Position numbers and translations under genes: made by a program. From positions 1 through 64,000 of the forward strand of contig JAFVCD010000004.1 in assembly GCA_017479425.1 (NCBI GenBank): a stretch of 64,000 bases of DNA, read 5' to 3'. Shown here piece after piece: positions 24,695 to 34,220 of the stretch (its first letter is position 1; each line of letters starts with the position of its first letter). Source of the DNA: Oscillospiraceae bacterium. Its GTDB lineage: Bacteria > Bacillota > Clostridia > Oscillospirales > Oscillospiraceae. The notes under the pieces were generated by a model. That model searched no databases and was not told the DNA's origin. It worked only from the letters and a program-made list of their open reading frames with translations.

Positions 24695-25633
24695 ATGGCG
24701 AAATACGGCTACGGAGTCGACATCGGCGGCACAATGGTCAAAATGGGCCTTTTCACCACCGAAGGAGAGCTTCTTGAAAAATGGTCTATCCCCACAAATA
24801 TAGAGGATGAGGGCGTCAACGTCATTCCCGACATTGCCGCATCCATCAACGCGAACATCGAAAAGCACACCCTCGATAAGAAGGATATAATCGGCATCGG
24901 AATGGGCGTTCCCGGCATCGTCGAGAAGGGCGGCTTCATAACCTGCGTAAACCTCGGCTGGAAGGATCACCCCGCCATCACGAGAATGCGCGAGCGCACC
25001 GGTCTGAACGTCAGATGTGAGAACGACGCGAATTTAGCCGCTCTCGGCGAGGTATGGCAGGGCGCCGGAAAGGGCAAAAAGGACGTCGTTATGATCACCC
25101 TCGGCACCGGCGTCGGCGGCGGCATCGTGCTTGACGGCAAGCTCCGCAGCGGATTTCACGGCTCCGCCGGTGAGCTCGGTCACATTCCGGTTAATCCGCG
25201 CGAAACGCGCCTTTGCAACTGCGGCAACCGCGGCTGCCTTGAGTTCTACGCCTCCGCGAACGGCAACGTAAGGCTTGCAAAGGACGTGCTGAACGAAACC
25301 GATATGGACACTCCCCTGCGCTCTATCGAGCACCTCGACTCCAAGATTCTCTGGGATCTCGCCATCGAGGGAGACCCCGTCGCGGTCGATATCTCCGAGA
25401 AGTTCTGCAACTACCTCGGTCTCGGTCTTGCGATGATTGCAAACATAATCGACCCCGAAATGATACTCATCGGCGGCGGAGTGAGCCGCACCGGCGAGCC
25501 GCTTCGCGCTAAAATCGAGAAGTACTACCGCGGCTACGCCTTCAAGCCGGTCAAGCATATCGACATTGCCATCGCAACCCTCGGCAACGACGCCGGAATC
25601 TACGGCTGCGTGAAATATCTTCTTGACGAATAA
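24695..25633 (+). CDS. ROK family glucokinase
   Basis: 312 residues. The ATP loop is 'GYGVDIGGTMVKMGLF' at the N-terminus; the catalytic Asp is in 'CENDANLAALGE'; the second phosphate loop is 'ITLGTGVGGGIVLDG'; the ROK zinc motif is 'CNCGNRGCLEFYAS'; and the adenosine motif is 'ILIGGGVS'. The lack of an N-terminal DNA-binding domain makes it an enzyme rather than a repressor. It probably phosphorylates glucose; other hexoses or N-acetylmannosamine are possible. The start at 24695 is chosen over a longer frame from 24593 that overlaps the promoter. Confidence 0.92.
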   Translation: MAKYGYGVDIGGTMVKMGLFTTEGELLEKWSIPTNIEDEGVNVIPDIAASINANIEKHTLDKKDIIGIGMGVPGIVEKGGFITCVNLGWKDHPAITRMRERTGLNVRCENDANLAALGEVWQGAGKGKKDVVMITLGTGVGGGIVLDGKLRSGFHGSAGELGHIPVNPRETRLCNCGNRGCLEFYASANGNVRLAKDVLNETDMDTPLRSIEHLDSKILWDLAIEGDPVAVDISEKFCNYLGLGLAMIANIIDPEMILIGGGVSRTGEPLRAKIEKYYRGYAFKPVKHIDIAIATLGNDAGIYGCVKYLLDE

Positions 25634-25643
25634 ATCAGGATCC

Positions 25644-25670
25644 GGGGAGGGCAGCGCCCTCCCCTCTTTT
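25644..25670 (+). terminator. Terminator after the ROK kinase gene
   Basis: 9-base perfect stem ggggagggc / gccctcccc with loop agc, followed by TCTTTTA. The next gene starts only 6 bases beyond it. Confidence 0.7.
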
Positions 25671-25675
25671 ACGAT

Positions 25676-26902
25676 ATGAAACAAAAACTCTGGACGCGCG
25701 ATTTTACGATAATAACCGTCGGCTCGATGGTTTCTCTGCTCGGCAGCACGCTCTCGAGCTTTGCGATGAACCTCATGGTGCTCGACAGAACCGAGTCCAC
25801 GCTCCTCTTCGCGCTCTACAACATACTCTACACGCTTCCGATGGTGCTCTCGCCTATACTCTCGGGGCCGTTTCTCGACCGCTTAAGCCGCAAGCGCACG
25901 ATAGCCGCGCTCGATTTCATCACAAGCGGTCTGTTTCTCATAATGTCGCTGTATCTCGCGCTTTTCCCGTTCAGCTTCATATTCTTCGCGGCGATGAACA
26001 TTCTCCTTGGCGCCATCGGCGGCGTCTATTCCGTCGCATATCAGAGCTTCTATCCGCTCACCGTGACGGAGGGCAATATGCAGCGCGCCTACGCCGTCGA
26101 TTCCACGCTTGAATCGCTCGCGGCGTTTATGGTACCGGTATCGGCGCTCATATACAACACCTTCGGGCTCATTCCGCTCTTTGTTGCGAACACTGTGACG
26201 TATTTTCTCGCCGCCGTGATGGAAACTCAGCTTCGTACCGAGGAAAAATACACCTCACGCGAGAGCGAATACTCCGGTGTGCGCCGCTTTGTCTCCGATT
26301 TCCGCGAGGGAATTGCGTATCTCAGAGGCGACCGCGGACTTATGAGCATCGCAGTCTACTTTTTCTTCTCCTCGCTCGCAGGCGGGGTCGGCTACGTCGT
26401 CGCTCTGCCGTGGCTGCGCGAGAACTTCGCAAACGGCGAATACATCTACTCGATGGTCTGGCTCATGGGCGATATCGCCCGCGTGATAAGCGGAGTAGTT
26501 TTCTACAAGCTCAGAATCCCCGCAAAATACAAATACGCCATCGCGCTCACGGTCTACATCGCAACCTGCGTACTCGAAGCGACGTACCTATATATGCCGA
26601 TTCCGGTCATGGCAGTGATGTGCTTTACCACCGGACTTCTCGGCATGGCGAGCTACAATATCCGCATCTCCACCACCCAGTGCTATGTGCCGGACGAGAA
26701 AAAGGGGCGCTTCAACGGCGCGTTCGGCACTCTCTCGACTGTCGGTCAGCTCGTCGGTCAGGGCGCGGGCGGCGCGCTCGCGGTGTTTATGGCAAAGCGC
26801 CCGATAATCGTCCTCGCAAACGGTATTTGCCTGCTCGCGGCGATAGTCTTCATCGGCGGCAGCAAAAAAGCGGTCACCGCAGTCTACTCAACCGAAAAGT
26901 AA
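25676..26902 (+). CDS. Major facilitator superfamily transporter
   Basis: 408 residues with about 12 hydrophobic segments in the MFS arrangement. The loop 2-3 motif is 'GPFLDRLSRKRTIAALD', the MFS motif A equivalent, and 'GSMVSLLGSTLSSFAMNLMVL' is the first helix. It resembles the MFS_3/enterobactin-exporter-like group common in Firmicutes. The substrate is unknown; drug or metabolite export is plausible. No ribosome site precedes the ATG; the only purine-rich stretch is inside the preceding terminator hairpin, so expression may be low or depend on read-through. Confidence 0.88.
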   Translation: MKQKLWTRDFTIITVGSMVSLLGSTLSSFAMNLMVLDRTESTLLFALYNILYTLPMVLSPILSGPFLDRLSRKRTIAALDFITSGLFLIMSLYLALFPFSFIFFAAMNILLGAIGGVYSVAYQSFYPLTVTEGNMQRAYAVDSTLESLAAFMVPVSALIYNTFGLIPLFVANTVTYFLAAVMETQLRTEEKYTSRESEYSGVRRFVSDFREGIAYLRGDRGLMSIAVYFFFSSLAGGVGYVVALPWLRENFANGEYIYSMVWLMGDIARVISGVVFYKLRIPAKYKYAIALTVYIATCVLEATYLYMPIPVMAVMCFTTGLLGMASYNIRISTTQCYVPDEKKGRFNGAFGTLSTVGQLVGQGAGGALAVFMAKRPIIVLANGICLLAAIVFIGGSKKAVTAVYSTEK

Positions 26903-26935
26903 ATGCCCTCTGCGTTTTCAGCGCTCGAGGGCATT
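26902..26935 (+). terminator. Terminator after the MFS gene
   Basis: 9-base perfect stem aatgccctc / gagggcatt followed by GTGTTTATTT, overlapping the last base of the stop codon. Confidence 0.6.
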
Positions 26936-26986
26936 GTGTTTATTTCTCGTCGCATATGTTCATATTTTCCGAAATGTCATCAGAAA

Positions 26987-27027
26987 CGCCATAGTACCTC
27001 TGACGCTGTATCAGAAATACTATGGCG
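26987..27027 (-). terminator. Terminator of the rpe-recR-galE operon
   Basis: Long imperfect stem: cgccatagta..tctga pairs with tcaga..tactatggcg. It is followed on the minus strand by TTTCTG. Confidence 0.6.
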
Positions 27028-27034
27028 TATATGC

Positions 27035-28069
27035 TTATTTATCGTAGCCGTTCGGGTTGTTCTTCTGCCAGTTCCAGCTGTCGCGGCACATCTCTCTGAT
27101 GCCGTACTCAGCCCTCCAGCCAAGCTCCTCGAACGCCTTGTCCGGCGCGGAGTAGCAGGTCGCGATGTCGCCGGGTCTTCTCGGATCGATGACGTAGGGG
27201 ATCTTGACACCGCTTGCCTCCTCGAAGTTCCGCACGATCTCGAGAACGCTGTAGCCCTTGCCGGTGCCGAGGTTGTAGACCTTGACGCCGCAGTTAGCCT
27301 CGATGGCGGCAAGCGCCTTGACGTGACCTCTCGCGAGGTCAACGACGTGGATATAATCTCTTACGCCGGTGCCGTCGGGCGTATCGTAATCGTTGCCGAA
27401 AACGTGGAGCTTCTCGAGCTTTCCGACCGCGACCTGCGTAATGTACGGCATGAGATTGTTCGGAATTCCGTTCGGATTCTCGCCGATGAGGCCGGATTCG
27501 TGTGCGCCAATGGGGTTGAAGTATCTGAGGAGCACGACGTTCCACGGCTTCTCGTCGCCGTTCTTCTTATCAGCGGTGTTGAGGTCGGTGAGGATCTGCT
27601 CGATCATCCACTTCGTCCAGCCGTAGGGGTTGGTGCAGGTGCCCTTCGGGCACTCCTCGGAGATGGGTATCATCTGCGGGTCGCCGTAGACCGTTGCGGA
27701 GGAGGAGAAGATTATATTCTTGCAGCCGTGCTTTCTCAGCTCGTCCACGAGCACGAGAGTGCCGCCGATGTTGTTATCGTAGTACTCCCAGGGCTTTACA
27801 ACCGACTCGCCGACCGCCTTGAGGCCCGCAAAATGGATGCAGGCGTCGAAGCTTTCGCGGCTGAACACGTCGCTGAGCCCCTCTCTGTCGCGGATGTCGA
27901 CCTTGTAGAAGGGTACGGCCTTTCCGGTGATTTTTTCAACGCGGTGTATAGCTTCCTCAGAGCTGTTGGAGAGATTGTCGATGCAGACCACGCTGTGACC
28001 CGCATTCAGAAGCTCTATGATGGTGTGTGAGCCGATGAAGCCGGCTCCGCCGGTGACAAGTATTTTCAT
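27035..28069 (-). CDS. galE: UDP-glucose 4-epimerase
   Basis: 344-residue extended SDR enzyme interconverting UDP-glucose and UDP-galactose (possibly also UDP-GlcNAc/GalNAc). NAD motif '[17 protein letters not shown]', then '[13 protein letters not shown]', '[10 protein letters not shown]' with catalytic Ser/Thr, and Tyr-Lys in '[12 protein letters not shown]'. Substrate-site segments '[16 protein letters not shown]' and '[14 protein letters not shown]' are typical of GalE. It sits 17 bases downstream of recR in the rpe-recR-galE run. Confidence 0.96.
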   Translation of the reverse strand: MKILVTGGAGFIGSHTIIELLNAGHSVVCIDNLSNSSEEAIHRVEKITGKAVPFYKVDIRDREGLSDVFSRESFDACIHFAGLKAVGESVVKPWEYYDNNIGGTLVLVDELRKHGCKNIIFSSSATVYGDPQMIPISEECPKGTCTNPYGWTKWMIEQILTDLNTADKKNGDEKPWNVVLLRYFNPIGAHESGLIGENPNGIPNNLMPYITQVAVGKLEKLHVFGNDYDTPDGTGVRDYIHVVDLARGHVKALAAIEANCGVKVYNLGTGKGYSVLEIVRNFEEASGVKIPYVIDPRRPGDIATCYSAPDKAFEELGWRAEYGIREMCRDSWNWQKNNPNGYDK

Positions 28070-28086
28070 AATTATTACCGCCTTTA

Positions 28087-28686
28087 TTATATTTCCTGCC
28101 TGCCCTCGATGGCACGCATTAATGTTGCGTCGTCGGCAAACTCGAGGCTCGCGCCCATCGGTATACCGTAAGCAAGGCGCGTGACCTTGACCCCGAAGGG
28201 CTTTAAGAGCCGCGAGATGTACTTCGCGGTGGTCTCGCCCTCGGTATCCGGGTTTGTCGCCATTATGATCTCGTCGATGCCGCCGTCGGCGACTCGCTCG
28301 ACAAGCTCTTTTATTTTGATATCGTCCGGCCCGATGTGATTTAGCGGAGAGATAACTCCGTGCAGAACGTGGTAAAGCCCGTTATACTCCCTCGCGCGCT
28401 CGATGGCGGCGACGTCCTTCGGGTCAGCGACTACGCACACAACTCCCCTATCGCGGTGCGGAGAGCGGCAGATGAGACACTCATCCTCATCGGTAAGGTT
28501 CTGGCAGGTCTTGCAGTAGTGCACCTTCTTCTTCGCCTCCACGATAGCGGCGGCAAAATCGTTCGCCGCGTCATCCGACAGTGAGAGCATATGGAACGCA
28601 AGGCGCTGGGCGCTCTTCATTCCTATACCGGGCAGGGAAGCAAATTTTTCAACTAATCTATCCAGTGCTGACGGGAAAAAGCTCAT
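28087..28686 (-). CDS. recR: Recombination mediator RecR
   Basis: 199 residues, the normal size. An N-terminal helix-hairpin-helix ('[18 protein letters not shown]') is followed by a Cys4 zinc finger ('[16 protein letters not shown]'), a Toprim domain ('[16 protein letters not shown]') and a C-terminal Walker-B-like segment ('[17 protein letters not shown]'). It acts with RecF/RecO in loading RecA on gapped DNA. In many Firmicutes it follows dnaX and the YbaB gene; here it lies between rpe and galE, 11 bases after rpe, a non-classical context. Confidence 0.97.
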   Translation of the reverse strand: MSFFPSALDRLVEKFASLPGIGMKSAQRLAFHMLSLSDDAANDFAAAIVEAKKKVHYCKTCQNLTDEDECLICRSPHRDRGVVCVVADPKDVAAIERAREYNGLYHVLHGVISPLNHIGPDDIKIKELVERVADGGIDEIIMATNPDTEGETTAKYISRLLKPFGVKVTRLAYGIPMGASLEFADDATLMRAIEGRQEI

Positions 28687-28697
28687 TATACTTCCTC

Positions 28698-29366
28698 TTA
28701 GATTTCAAAATATGGTTTGAGGTTGCCTCTCAGCTCCTCAATGTACTTCTCGCGGTCCGCCGCCTCAAATACTCCGGTGCCGTTTACAAGCACGTTCGCA
28801 CCGTGGGCGCAGCAGAGCGGCGCGGTTCTGAGGTTCACGCCGCCGTCGACCTCGATATCTATGTCTCTTCCGGAGGCCTCGACGAGCTTTTTGACCTCGG
28901 ATACCTTTGTGAGCATATCAGTCATAAAGCTCTGACCGCCGAAGCCCGGCTCAACTGTCATAACAAGCACTACGTCGATCCGGTCAAGGTACGGGATTAT
29001 CGCACTCGCCATAGTTGAGGGCTTGAGGGCGATGCCCGCGCGCTTTTCCATACTCTTGATTATGTCGATGGATGCCGATATATTCTCCTGCGTGTCGGAT
29101 TCGTGGTGCACGACGAGCGTATCGGCACCGAGGCGGCAATAGCGCTCGCAGAAGCGTATCGGGCGCTCGACCATCAGATGCACGTCAAGCGGCATATCAG
29201 TATATTTGCGGATGGATTCAAGAATAGGCGCGCCGAAGGAGATGTTCGGCACGAAAACGCCGTCCATAACGTCGACGTGGACGAGGTCAGCCGCCTTGAT
29301 GGAGTCAAGGTCTGCGCCGAGATGGCAAAAGTCTGCGGAGAGTATGCTCGGAGCTATCTTTATCAT
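28698..29366 (-). CDS. rpe: Ribulose-phosphate 3-epimerase
   Basis: A 222-residue TIM-barrel enzyme of the pentose phosphate pathway. Motifs: 'IAPSILSADFCHLGADL' at the start, 'HVDVMDGVFVPNISFG' (metal ligands and catalytic Asp), 'LDVHLMVERP', 'VLVMTVEPGFGGQSFM' and 'IEVDGGVNLRTAP' (second catalytic Asp). AAGGAG precedes the start, and the promoter is at 29398-29426. First gene of the rpe-recR-galE unit. Confidence 0.97.
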   Translation of the reverse strand: MIKIAPSILSADFCHLGADLDSIKAADLVHVDVMDGVFVPNISFGAPILESIRKYTDMPLDVHLMVERPIRFCERYCRLGADTLVVHHESDTQENISASIDIIKSMEKRAGIALKPSTMASAIIPYLDRIDVVLVMTVEPGFGGQSFMTDMLTKVSEVKKLVEASGRDIDIEVDGGVNLRTAPLCCAHGANVLVNGTGVFEAADREKYIEELRGNLKPYFEI

Positions 29367-29397
29367 ACTGTTCTCCTTATAATTTTATTATCAATGT

Positions 29398-29426
29398 ATT
29401 TTAACATAATCTCAGGCAAAGTACAA
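29398..29426 (-). promoter_or_regulatory. Promoter of rpe
   Basis: Minus strand TTGTAC (29421-29426), 17-base spacer, TAAAAT (29398-29403). Confidence 0.7.
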
Positions 29427-29433
29427 CAAAATC

Positions 29434-29462
29434 TTGACTTTGTCAGAAAGAAAAAGTAAAAT
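29434..29462 (+). promoter_or_regulatory. Promoter of the TelA-family gene
   Basis: TTGACT (29434-29439), 17-base spacer, TAAAAT (29457-29462); back to back with the rpe promoter. Confidence 0.8.
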
Positions 29463-29498
29463 AAGCTTATCTATGAATAAACGAAAGGATGGTTCCAG

Positions 29499-30671
29499 AT
29501 GCCTGATTCCACCGAATACGTCCCCCAGCTCAGTTTTGCGGCCTCTCCCGCCGCTCCCGACCTCGCAGCAGCAATGAACGCCGCGGAGATTGAAGCTGAA
29601 AAGGCCAAGGAGAACCCCAAAAAATACGTCACCGCGCAGGAGGAGGCTCAGCTCTCTCCCGAAGAGCTCAAGGCCGTCAACGACTTTGCCTCAAAAATCG
29701 ACATCACCGATTCCAACGCCGTTTTGCAGTACGGCGCTTCAAGTCAGAAGAATATTGCAGATTTCTCCGGCTCCACACTCAACGCCGTCCGCACGAAGGA
29801 TATGGGCGAGGTCGGCGATATGCTCTCCAACCTCGTAGTCGAGCTCAAGGGCTTTAACTATGACGAGGAGGAGAAAAAGGGCTTCCTCGGTCTTTTCAAG
29901 AAGGCTGAGAACAAGATGGCAACTCTCAAGGCGCAGTATGACAAGGCCGAGGTCAATGTTGACAAGATCAGCGAGGCTCTCGAGGGTCATCAGGTCGTGC
30001 TTCTCAAGGACGTCGCCATGCTCGACAAGATGTACGCTCTCAACCAGGCATATCACAAGGAGCTGACGATGTACATCCTCGCCGGCAAGAAAAAGCTTCA
30101 GGAGTGCGAGGAGGTCGTGCTTCCCCAGCTTCAGGAGAAGGCTCGTCAGAGCGGCACACCCGAGGATGCGCAGGCTGTCAACGATTATCAGAACATGATC
30201 AGCCGCTTCGACAAAAAGATCCACGATCTCGAGCTTACGCGAATGATCAGCGTTCAGATGAGCCCGCAGATCAGACTTCTCCAGAATAACGACACGCTCA
30301 TGGTCGAGAAGATCCAGACCTCGCTCGTCAATACCATTCCCCTCTGGAAGAGCCAGATGGTGCTCGCTCTCGGCATGCACCACTCTCAGCAGGCTATGGA
30401 GGCGCAGCGCGAGGTAACAAATTACACTAACCAGCTTCTTAAGGCTAATGCAGAGAAGCTCAAGATGGGCTCCATCGAGGTCGCCAAGGAGGCAGAGCGC
30501 GGCATAGTCGATCTTGAAACTCTCAAGGAAACAAACGCCAAGCTCATCGAAACCCTCGAGGAGGTTCGCTCCATACAGGCGGAGGGCGCATCCAAGCGCC
30601 GTCAGGCGGAGCAGGAGCTCGACAAGATCGAGACCGAGCTGCGTGAGAAGCTCGTGCAGATCAATAAGTAA
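29499..30671 (+). CDS. TelA family toxic-anion resistance protein
   Basis: A 390-residue soluble, largely helical protein. The family core includes 'INDFASKIDITDSN'-like sequence (here 'VNDFASKIDITDSNAVLQYG'), 'KGFLGLFKKAENKM', 'LDKMYALNQAYHKELTMYI' and 'LLQNNDTLMVEKIQTSLVNT', with a coiled-coil C-terminus rich in Glu and Lys. TelA proteins are linked to tellurite and cell-envelope stress resistance, but the molecular role is not settled. The usual partner XpaC is not adjacent; the gene is alone between its own promoter and a terminator. Ribosome site AAAGGA. Confidence 0.9.
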   Translation: MPDSTEYVPQLSFAASPAAPDLAAAMNAAEIEAEKAKENPKKYVTAQEEAQLSPEELKAVNDFASKIDITDSNAVLQYGASSQKNIADFSGSTLNAVRTKDMGEVGDMLSNLVVELKGFNYDEEEKKGFLGLFKKAENKMATLKAQYDKAEVNVDKISEALEGHQVVLLKDVAMLDKMYALNQAYHKELTMYILAGKKKLQECEEVVLPQLQEKARQSGTPEDAQAVNDYQNMISRFDKKIHDLELTRMISVQMSPQIRLLQNNDTLMVEKIQTSLVNTIPLWKSQMVLALGMHHSQQAMEAQREVTNYTNQLLKANAEKLKMGSIEVAKEAERGIVDLETLKETNAKLIETLEEVRSIQAEGASKRRQAEQELDKIETELREKLVQINK

Positions 30672-30677
30672 ACTAAA

Positions 30678-30701
30678 AGGCATCCGGAAATCCGGATGCC
30701 T
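30678..30701. terminator. Bidirectional terminator
   Basis: 11-base perfect stem aggcatccgga / tccggatgcct, with TTTTAG on the minus-strand side. It separates the convergent TelA and RlmI-like genes. Confidence 0.75.
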
Positions 30702-30704
30702 ATA

Positions 30705-31919
30705 TTACACCACCTGAAAGATATAGAACTTCAGATAGTCCGTCTCCGGTACGTTCCAGAGTATCGGGTGGTCGGGCGCCTGCTGGCGCGCCTCTATCTG
30801 CCGAAGCTCCACTCCCGCGTCGAGCGCGGCGCTCTTCAGCATCTGCACAAAGCGCTCAGATGGCATAAAGTGACTGCACGATGCTGTTGCAAAATATCCG
30901 CCGCGAGGCAGTAATTGCAGGGCGCGGAGGTTTATCTCCTTGTAGCCCTTCTCCGCTCTGTCGGCGGTCTTGCGCGACTTTGTGAATGCCGGCGGGTCGA
31001 GGATTATAAAATCGTAAGACTCCGCCTTCTGCGCCTTCAATTCAGGCAAAAGATTGAAAACATTGGCACAGACAAAGTCCATGCTGTCAGCGAGTCCGTT
31101 GCGTTCGGCGTTGCGGCGTGCCATTTCGATTGCGCTCTCGGAGATATCCACGGCTGTAACATGGCTCGCGCCGCCCATCGCGGCATTCAGCGCAAACGAA
31201 CCGGTGTGCGTGAAGCAGTCGAGGACTCTTCTGCCCTTTGCCAGCTTGCTGACGGCGAGGCGGTTATACTTCTGATCGAGGAAAAAGCCCGTTTTCTGTC
31301 CGTTCTCAACGTCGACAGAGTAGTAAACGCCGTTCTCGCAGATCTCGGTCACGGTATCTCCGCCGCCGATTAGCCAGCCCTTGTTCTCCTCCATACCCTC
31401 AAGGGCGCGGATCGCGACGTCATTGCGCTCGTATATGCCGCGAATTGCCTGCCCGTCGGCGCGTAGAACGTCCAAAAGCAGCGGAAACAGCTCATTCTTG
31501 CGCTTTTCGATACCGATCGAGAGCGTCTGCGTGACGAGGATATCCGAAAATCTGTCGACAGTCAGGCCCGGAAAGCCGTCCGCCTCGCCGAAAATAACGC
31601 GGCAGCAGCTTAAATCGCCCTCGCCCATGACTGTCTTGCGGTAATCCCACGCATACTGAAATCTTCTGCGCCAGAACGCCTCATCAAAGCGGTCGTTGGC
31701 GTTGCGGGATATAAGACGAACGCGGATTTTACTCTCGCGGCTCAAAAAACCAGTGCCGAGGTACTTGCCCTTTTCGCTGACGGCGTCGACAAGAGCACCG
31801 TTTTCACATTCCGGCTGGGATATTATCTCCGCCTCGTAAATCCACGGATGCCCGTTCTCGACCCAGCGCGTACCTTTTGCGGTAACTACACATTTAGGAT
31901 AAGCTCGTTCGGTCTTCAT
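30705..31919 (-). CDS. RlmI-like 23S rRNA (cytosine-5) methyltransferase, class I
   Basis: 404 residues. An N-terminal PUA domain (about 1-80: 'GHPWIYEAEI', 'YLGTGFLSRESKIRVRLIS') is followed by an EEHEE-type linker domain and a Rossmann methyltransferase: SAM motif I 'VLDCFTHTGSFALNAAMGG', then 'VTAVDISESAIEMARRNAE', motif IV 'DFIILDPPAFTKSRK', and 'SCSHFMPSERF' with the catalytic Cys. The start at 31919 ('MKTERAYPK') has AAAGGA; an extended frame to 31958 crosses the serA terminator. Position specificity within 23S rRNA is not assignable. Confidence 0.9.
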   Translation of the reverse strand: MKTERAYPKCVVTAKGTRWVENGHPWIYEAEIISQPECENGALVDAVSEKGKYLGTGFLSRESKIRVRLISRNANDRFDEAFWRRRFQYAWDYRKTVMGEGDLSCCRVIFGEADGFPGLTVDRFSDILVTQTLSIGIEKRKNELFPLLLDVLRADGQAIRGIYERNDVAIRALEGMEENKGWLIGGGDTVTEICENGVYYSVDVENGQKTGFFLDQKYNRLAVSKLAKGRRVLDCFTHTGSFALNAAMGGASHVTAVDISESAIEMARRNAERNGLADSMDFVCANVFNLLPELKAQKAESYDFIILDPPAFTKSRKTADRAEKGYKEINLRALQLLPRGGYFATASCSHFMPSERFVQMLKSAALDAGVELRQIEARQQAPDHPILWNVPETDYLKFYIFQVV

Positions 31920-31938
31920 TCGTACTTTCCTTTCAAAA

Positions 31939-31967
31939 ATCGGGGATGTGGCTTTCACATCCCCGAT
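31939..31967 (-). terminator. Terminator of the asnA-exporter-serC-serA operon
   Basis: 12-base perfect stem atcggggatgtg / cacatccccgat followed on the minus strand by TTTTTG; 4 bases after the serA stop. The RlmI-like gene immediately beyond has no other visible promoter and may rely on read-through. Confidence 0.85.
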
Positions 31968-31971
31968 GTCT

Positions 31972-33138
31972 TTAGAGTTGAATAAATCTCACCTTGAAAA
32001 TATCGTCCTTTGCCTCAAGGTCGGCAATAAGCTTATCTGACGGCGCTCTGTCGAGGTCGAGAATGGTGTAAGCAACCTCCTTGCGGCTCGTTGAAGCAAC
32101 GGACTCGATGTTCAGTCCCTCGCCCGCTACGGCGCTCGAGAGTGCGGAGACAATACCGGCTACGTTCTTGTGCAGCGCGCAAAGTCTGAACGGAGTGGTC
32201 GGCTCAAGCGAAGCCGCCGGGAAGTTTACGCTGTTTTTGATAATGCCGCGCTCGAGGTAATCTCTGACCTCGTTTGCCGCCATCACAGCGCAGTTATCCT
32301 CGCTCTCAGGCGTGGAGGCGCCGAGGTGCGGAAGTGCGGTGAAGTTATCGAGCGGCAGAAGCTCCTCTGCGGGGAAGTCTGCGACGTATGCCGCGACCTT
32401 GCCGGATTTGAGCGCCTCAGCCATATCGGCGTTGTTCACAAGCTCGCCGCGCGCAAAGTTTACGATACGCACGCCGTCCTTCATCTGTGCGAAGGCGGCG
32501 GCATTCAGAAAGCCCTTCGTATCCGCAGTCGCCGGAACGTGGACGGAGATATAATCGGAAACCTCGAAGATGGTCTTGAGGTCGGTCGCGTGGTGTATCT
32601 CGCGCTTCAGCGTCCACGCTGCGTCAACGGAGAGGTACGGATCGTAGCCGTAGACTGTCATACCGAGGGAAACGGCAATATTTGCAAGCGGACCGCCTAT
32701 CGCGCCGAGACCGATAACGCCGAGGGTCTTACCCTTGAGCTCCGGGCCGGCAAACTGGCTCTTGCCCTTCTCAACGAGCTTACTCATCTCGTCGCCGGTG
32801 CCGGCAAGGGACTCGGCGAACTTGTTGCCCAGCTTTATTTTACGGCTTGCGAGGAGCAGGCCGCAGAGCGTCAGCTCCTTGACGGCGTTTGCGTTAGCGC
32901 CGGGGGTGTTGAAAACTACGATGCCCGCGTCGGTGCAGCGGTCGATGGGGATATTGTTCACTCCCGCGCCCGCCCTTGCGATGCACTTGAGCGTATCGGG
33001 GAAAACCTCATCGTGAAGCGCGGCGCTTCTCACAAGATATGCGTCCGCGTTCTCGGCGGTCTCGGAGCAGTTGTAGTTGTCGCCAAGCTGATTCAGACCG
33101 ACCTTTGAAATCTTATTTACAAGCTTTACGTTATACAT
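31972..33138 (-). CDS. serA: D-3-phosphoglycerate dehydrogenase
   Basis: First step of serine biosynthesis: oxidises 3-phosphoglycerate to 3-phosphohydroxypyruvate. The 388 residues include the NAD loop 'GVIGLGAIGGPLANIA', catalytic Arg in 'VNFARGELVNN', Glu in the 'ADFPAEE' region and His in 'ALPHLGASTPESEDNCA'. A C-terminal ACT domain spans about 315-388 ('NVAGIVSALSSAVAGEGLNIES'), a usual site of serine feedback. The start overlaps the serC stop by one base (TAATG). It is the short form without the long intervening domain. Confidence 0.96.
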   Translation of the reverse strand: MYNVKLVNKISKVGLNQLGDNYNCSETAENADAYLVRSAALHDEVFPDTLKCIARAGAGVNNIPIDRCTDAGIVVFNTPGANANAVKELTLCGLLLASRKIKLGNKFAESLAGTGDEMSKLVEKGKSQFAGPELKGKTLGVIGLGAIGGPLANIAVSLGMTVYGYDPYLSVDAAWTLKREIHHATDLKTIFEVSDYISVHVPATADTKGFLNAAAFAQMKDGVRIVNFARGELVNNADMAEALKSGKVAAYVADFPAEELLPLDNFTALPHLGASTPESEDNCAVMAANEVRDYLERGIIKNSVNFPAASLEPTTPFRLCALHKNVAGIVSALSSAVAGEGLNIESVASTSRKEVAYTILDLDRAPSDKLIADLEAKDDIFKVRFIQL

Positions 33139-34220
33139 TACGCATTTTCCTTTTCAAAATCCGACATAAAGTCCACAAGCGCCTTCACAGCCTCGAGTGT
33201 GACTGCGTTGTAGATGGACGCGCGCATACCGCCGAGGTCGCGGTAGCCCTTGATGTTGACGATTCCCCTTGCGGCTGCCTCCTTGACAAACTTAGCGTCA
33301 AGGTCAATATCGCCGGTATTGAAGGTCACGTTCATCATTGAGCGCGCGTCCGGCTCGACGAAGGTCTTATAGAAGCTCGACTTATCGAGCGCGTCGTAGA
33401 GGAGCTTCGCCTTTTCCTCGTTGCGCTTTTTCATCGCCTCAAGCCCGCCGATGGACTCGATCCAGTCGAGCACAAGGCCGAGGAAGTAGATGCCGTAGCA
33501 GGACGGGGTGTTGTACATGCTGTCCTTCTCGGCGAGGGTCTTCCAGTCCATGACAGTCGGGGTGAACGGCATGGAGCCGGTAAGCAGGTCGTTGCGGACT
33601 ATGACGACAGTCAATCCGCTCGGGCCCATATTCTTCTGCGCGCCGGCGTAGATTACGCCGAACTTGCTGACGTCTATCGGCTCGGAGAGGATGCAGGAGG
33701 ACATATCGCACACAAGCGGCACCTCGCCGGTCTCGGGAACGTAGTTCCACTTAGAGCCGTAGACGGTGTTGTTCATGCAGTAGTGGAAGTACGCGGCGTC
33801 GGGGTTGAGGGTAAGCTCATTCTGCTGAGGAATTCTCGCAAAACCGCAGTCCTCGGTGGAGCCTGCGACCCTTGCGTCGCCGTACTTCTTCGCCTCTTTA
33901 TATGCCTTCTTAGAGAAGTTGCCGCTGAGGGCGTAGTCTGCGGAGTTCTTATCGGGCTTCATGAGATTCATCGGAATGGCGGAGAACTGGAGCGTCGCGC
34001 CGCCCTGGAGGTAGAGCACCTTGTAATTGTCCGGAATGTTCATAACTCTGCGTATGGAGGCGTCGACCTTCTCGTAAATTGCGAGATACATCTTGGAGCG
34101 ATGGCTCATCTCCATAACGCTCATTCCGTCGGAGCCGTATTCGACGAGCTCTGCGGCGGCTCTCTTGAGAACCTCCTCCGGAAGTGCCGCAGGACCTGCG
34201 GCGAAGTTATACACTCTCAT
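33138..34220 (-). CDS. serC: Phosphoserine aminotransferase
   Basis: PLP enzyme converting phosphohydroxypyruvate and glutamate to phosphoserine and 2-oxoglutarate. The 360 residues start 'MRVYNFAAGPAALPEEVL', the family signature. The PLP lysine lies in 'VIYAGAQKNMGPSG', with phosphate-site 'HRSKMYLAIYEK' and a C-terminal 'GYRDLGGMRASIYNAV'. I choose 34220 because AAAGGAAG is correctly spaced; the ATG two codons upstream is too close. It overlaps the exporter gene and serA, so serine synthesis and export genes are translationally coupled. Confidence 0.96.
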   Translation of the reverse strand: MRVYNFAAGPAALPEEVLKRAAAELVEYGSDGMSVMEMSHRSKMYLAIYEKVDASIRRVMNIPDNYKVLYLQGGATLQFSAIPMNLMKPDKNSADYALSGNFSKKAYKEAKKYGDARVAGSTEDCGFARIPQQNELTLNPDAAYFHYCMNNTVYGSKWNYVPETGEVPLVCDMSSCILSEPIDVSKFGVIYAGAQKNMGPSGLTVVIVRNDLLTGSMPFTPTVMDWKTLAEKDSMYNTPSCYGIYFLGLVLDWIESIGGLEAMKKRNEEKAKLLYDALDKSSFYKTFVEPDARSMMNVTFNTGDIDLDAKFVKEAAARGIVNIKGYRDLGGMRASIYNAVTLEAVKALVDFMSDFEKENA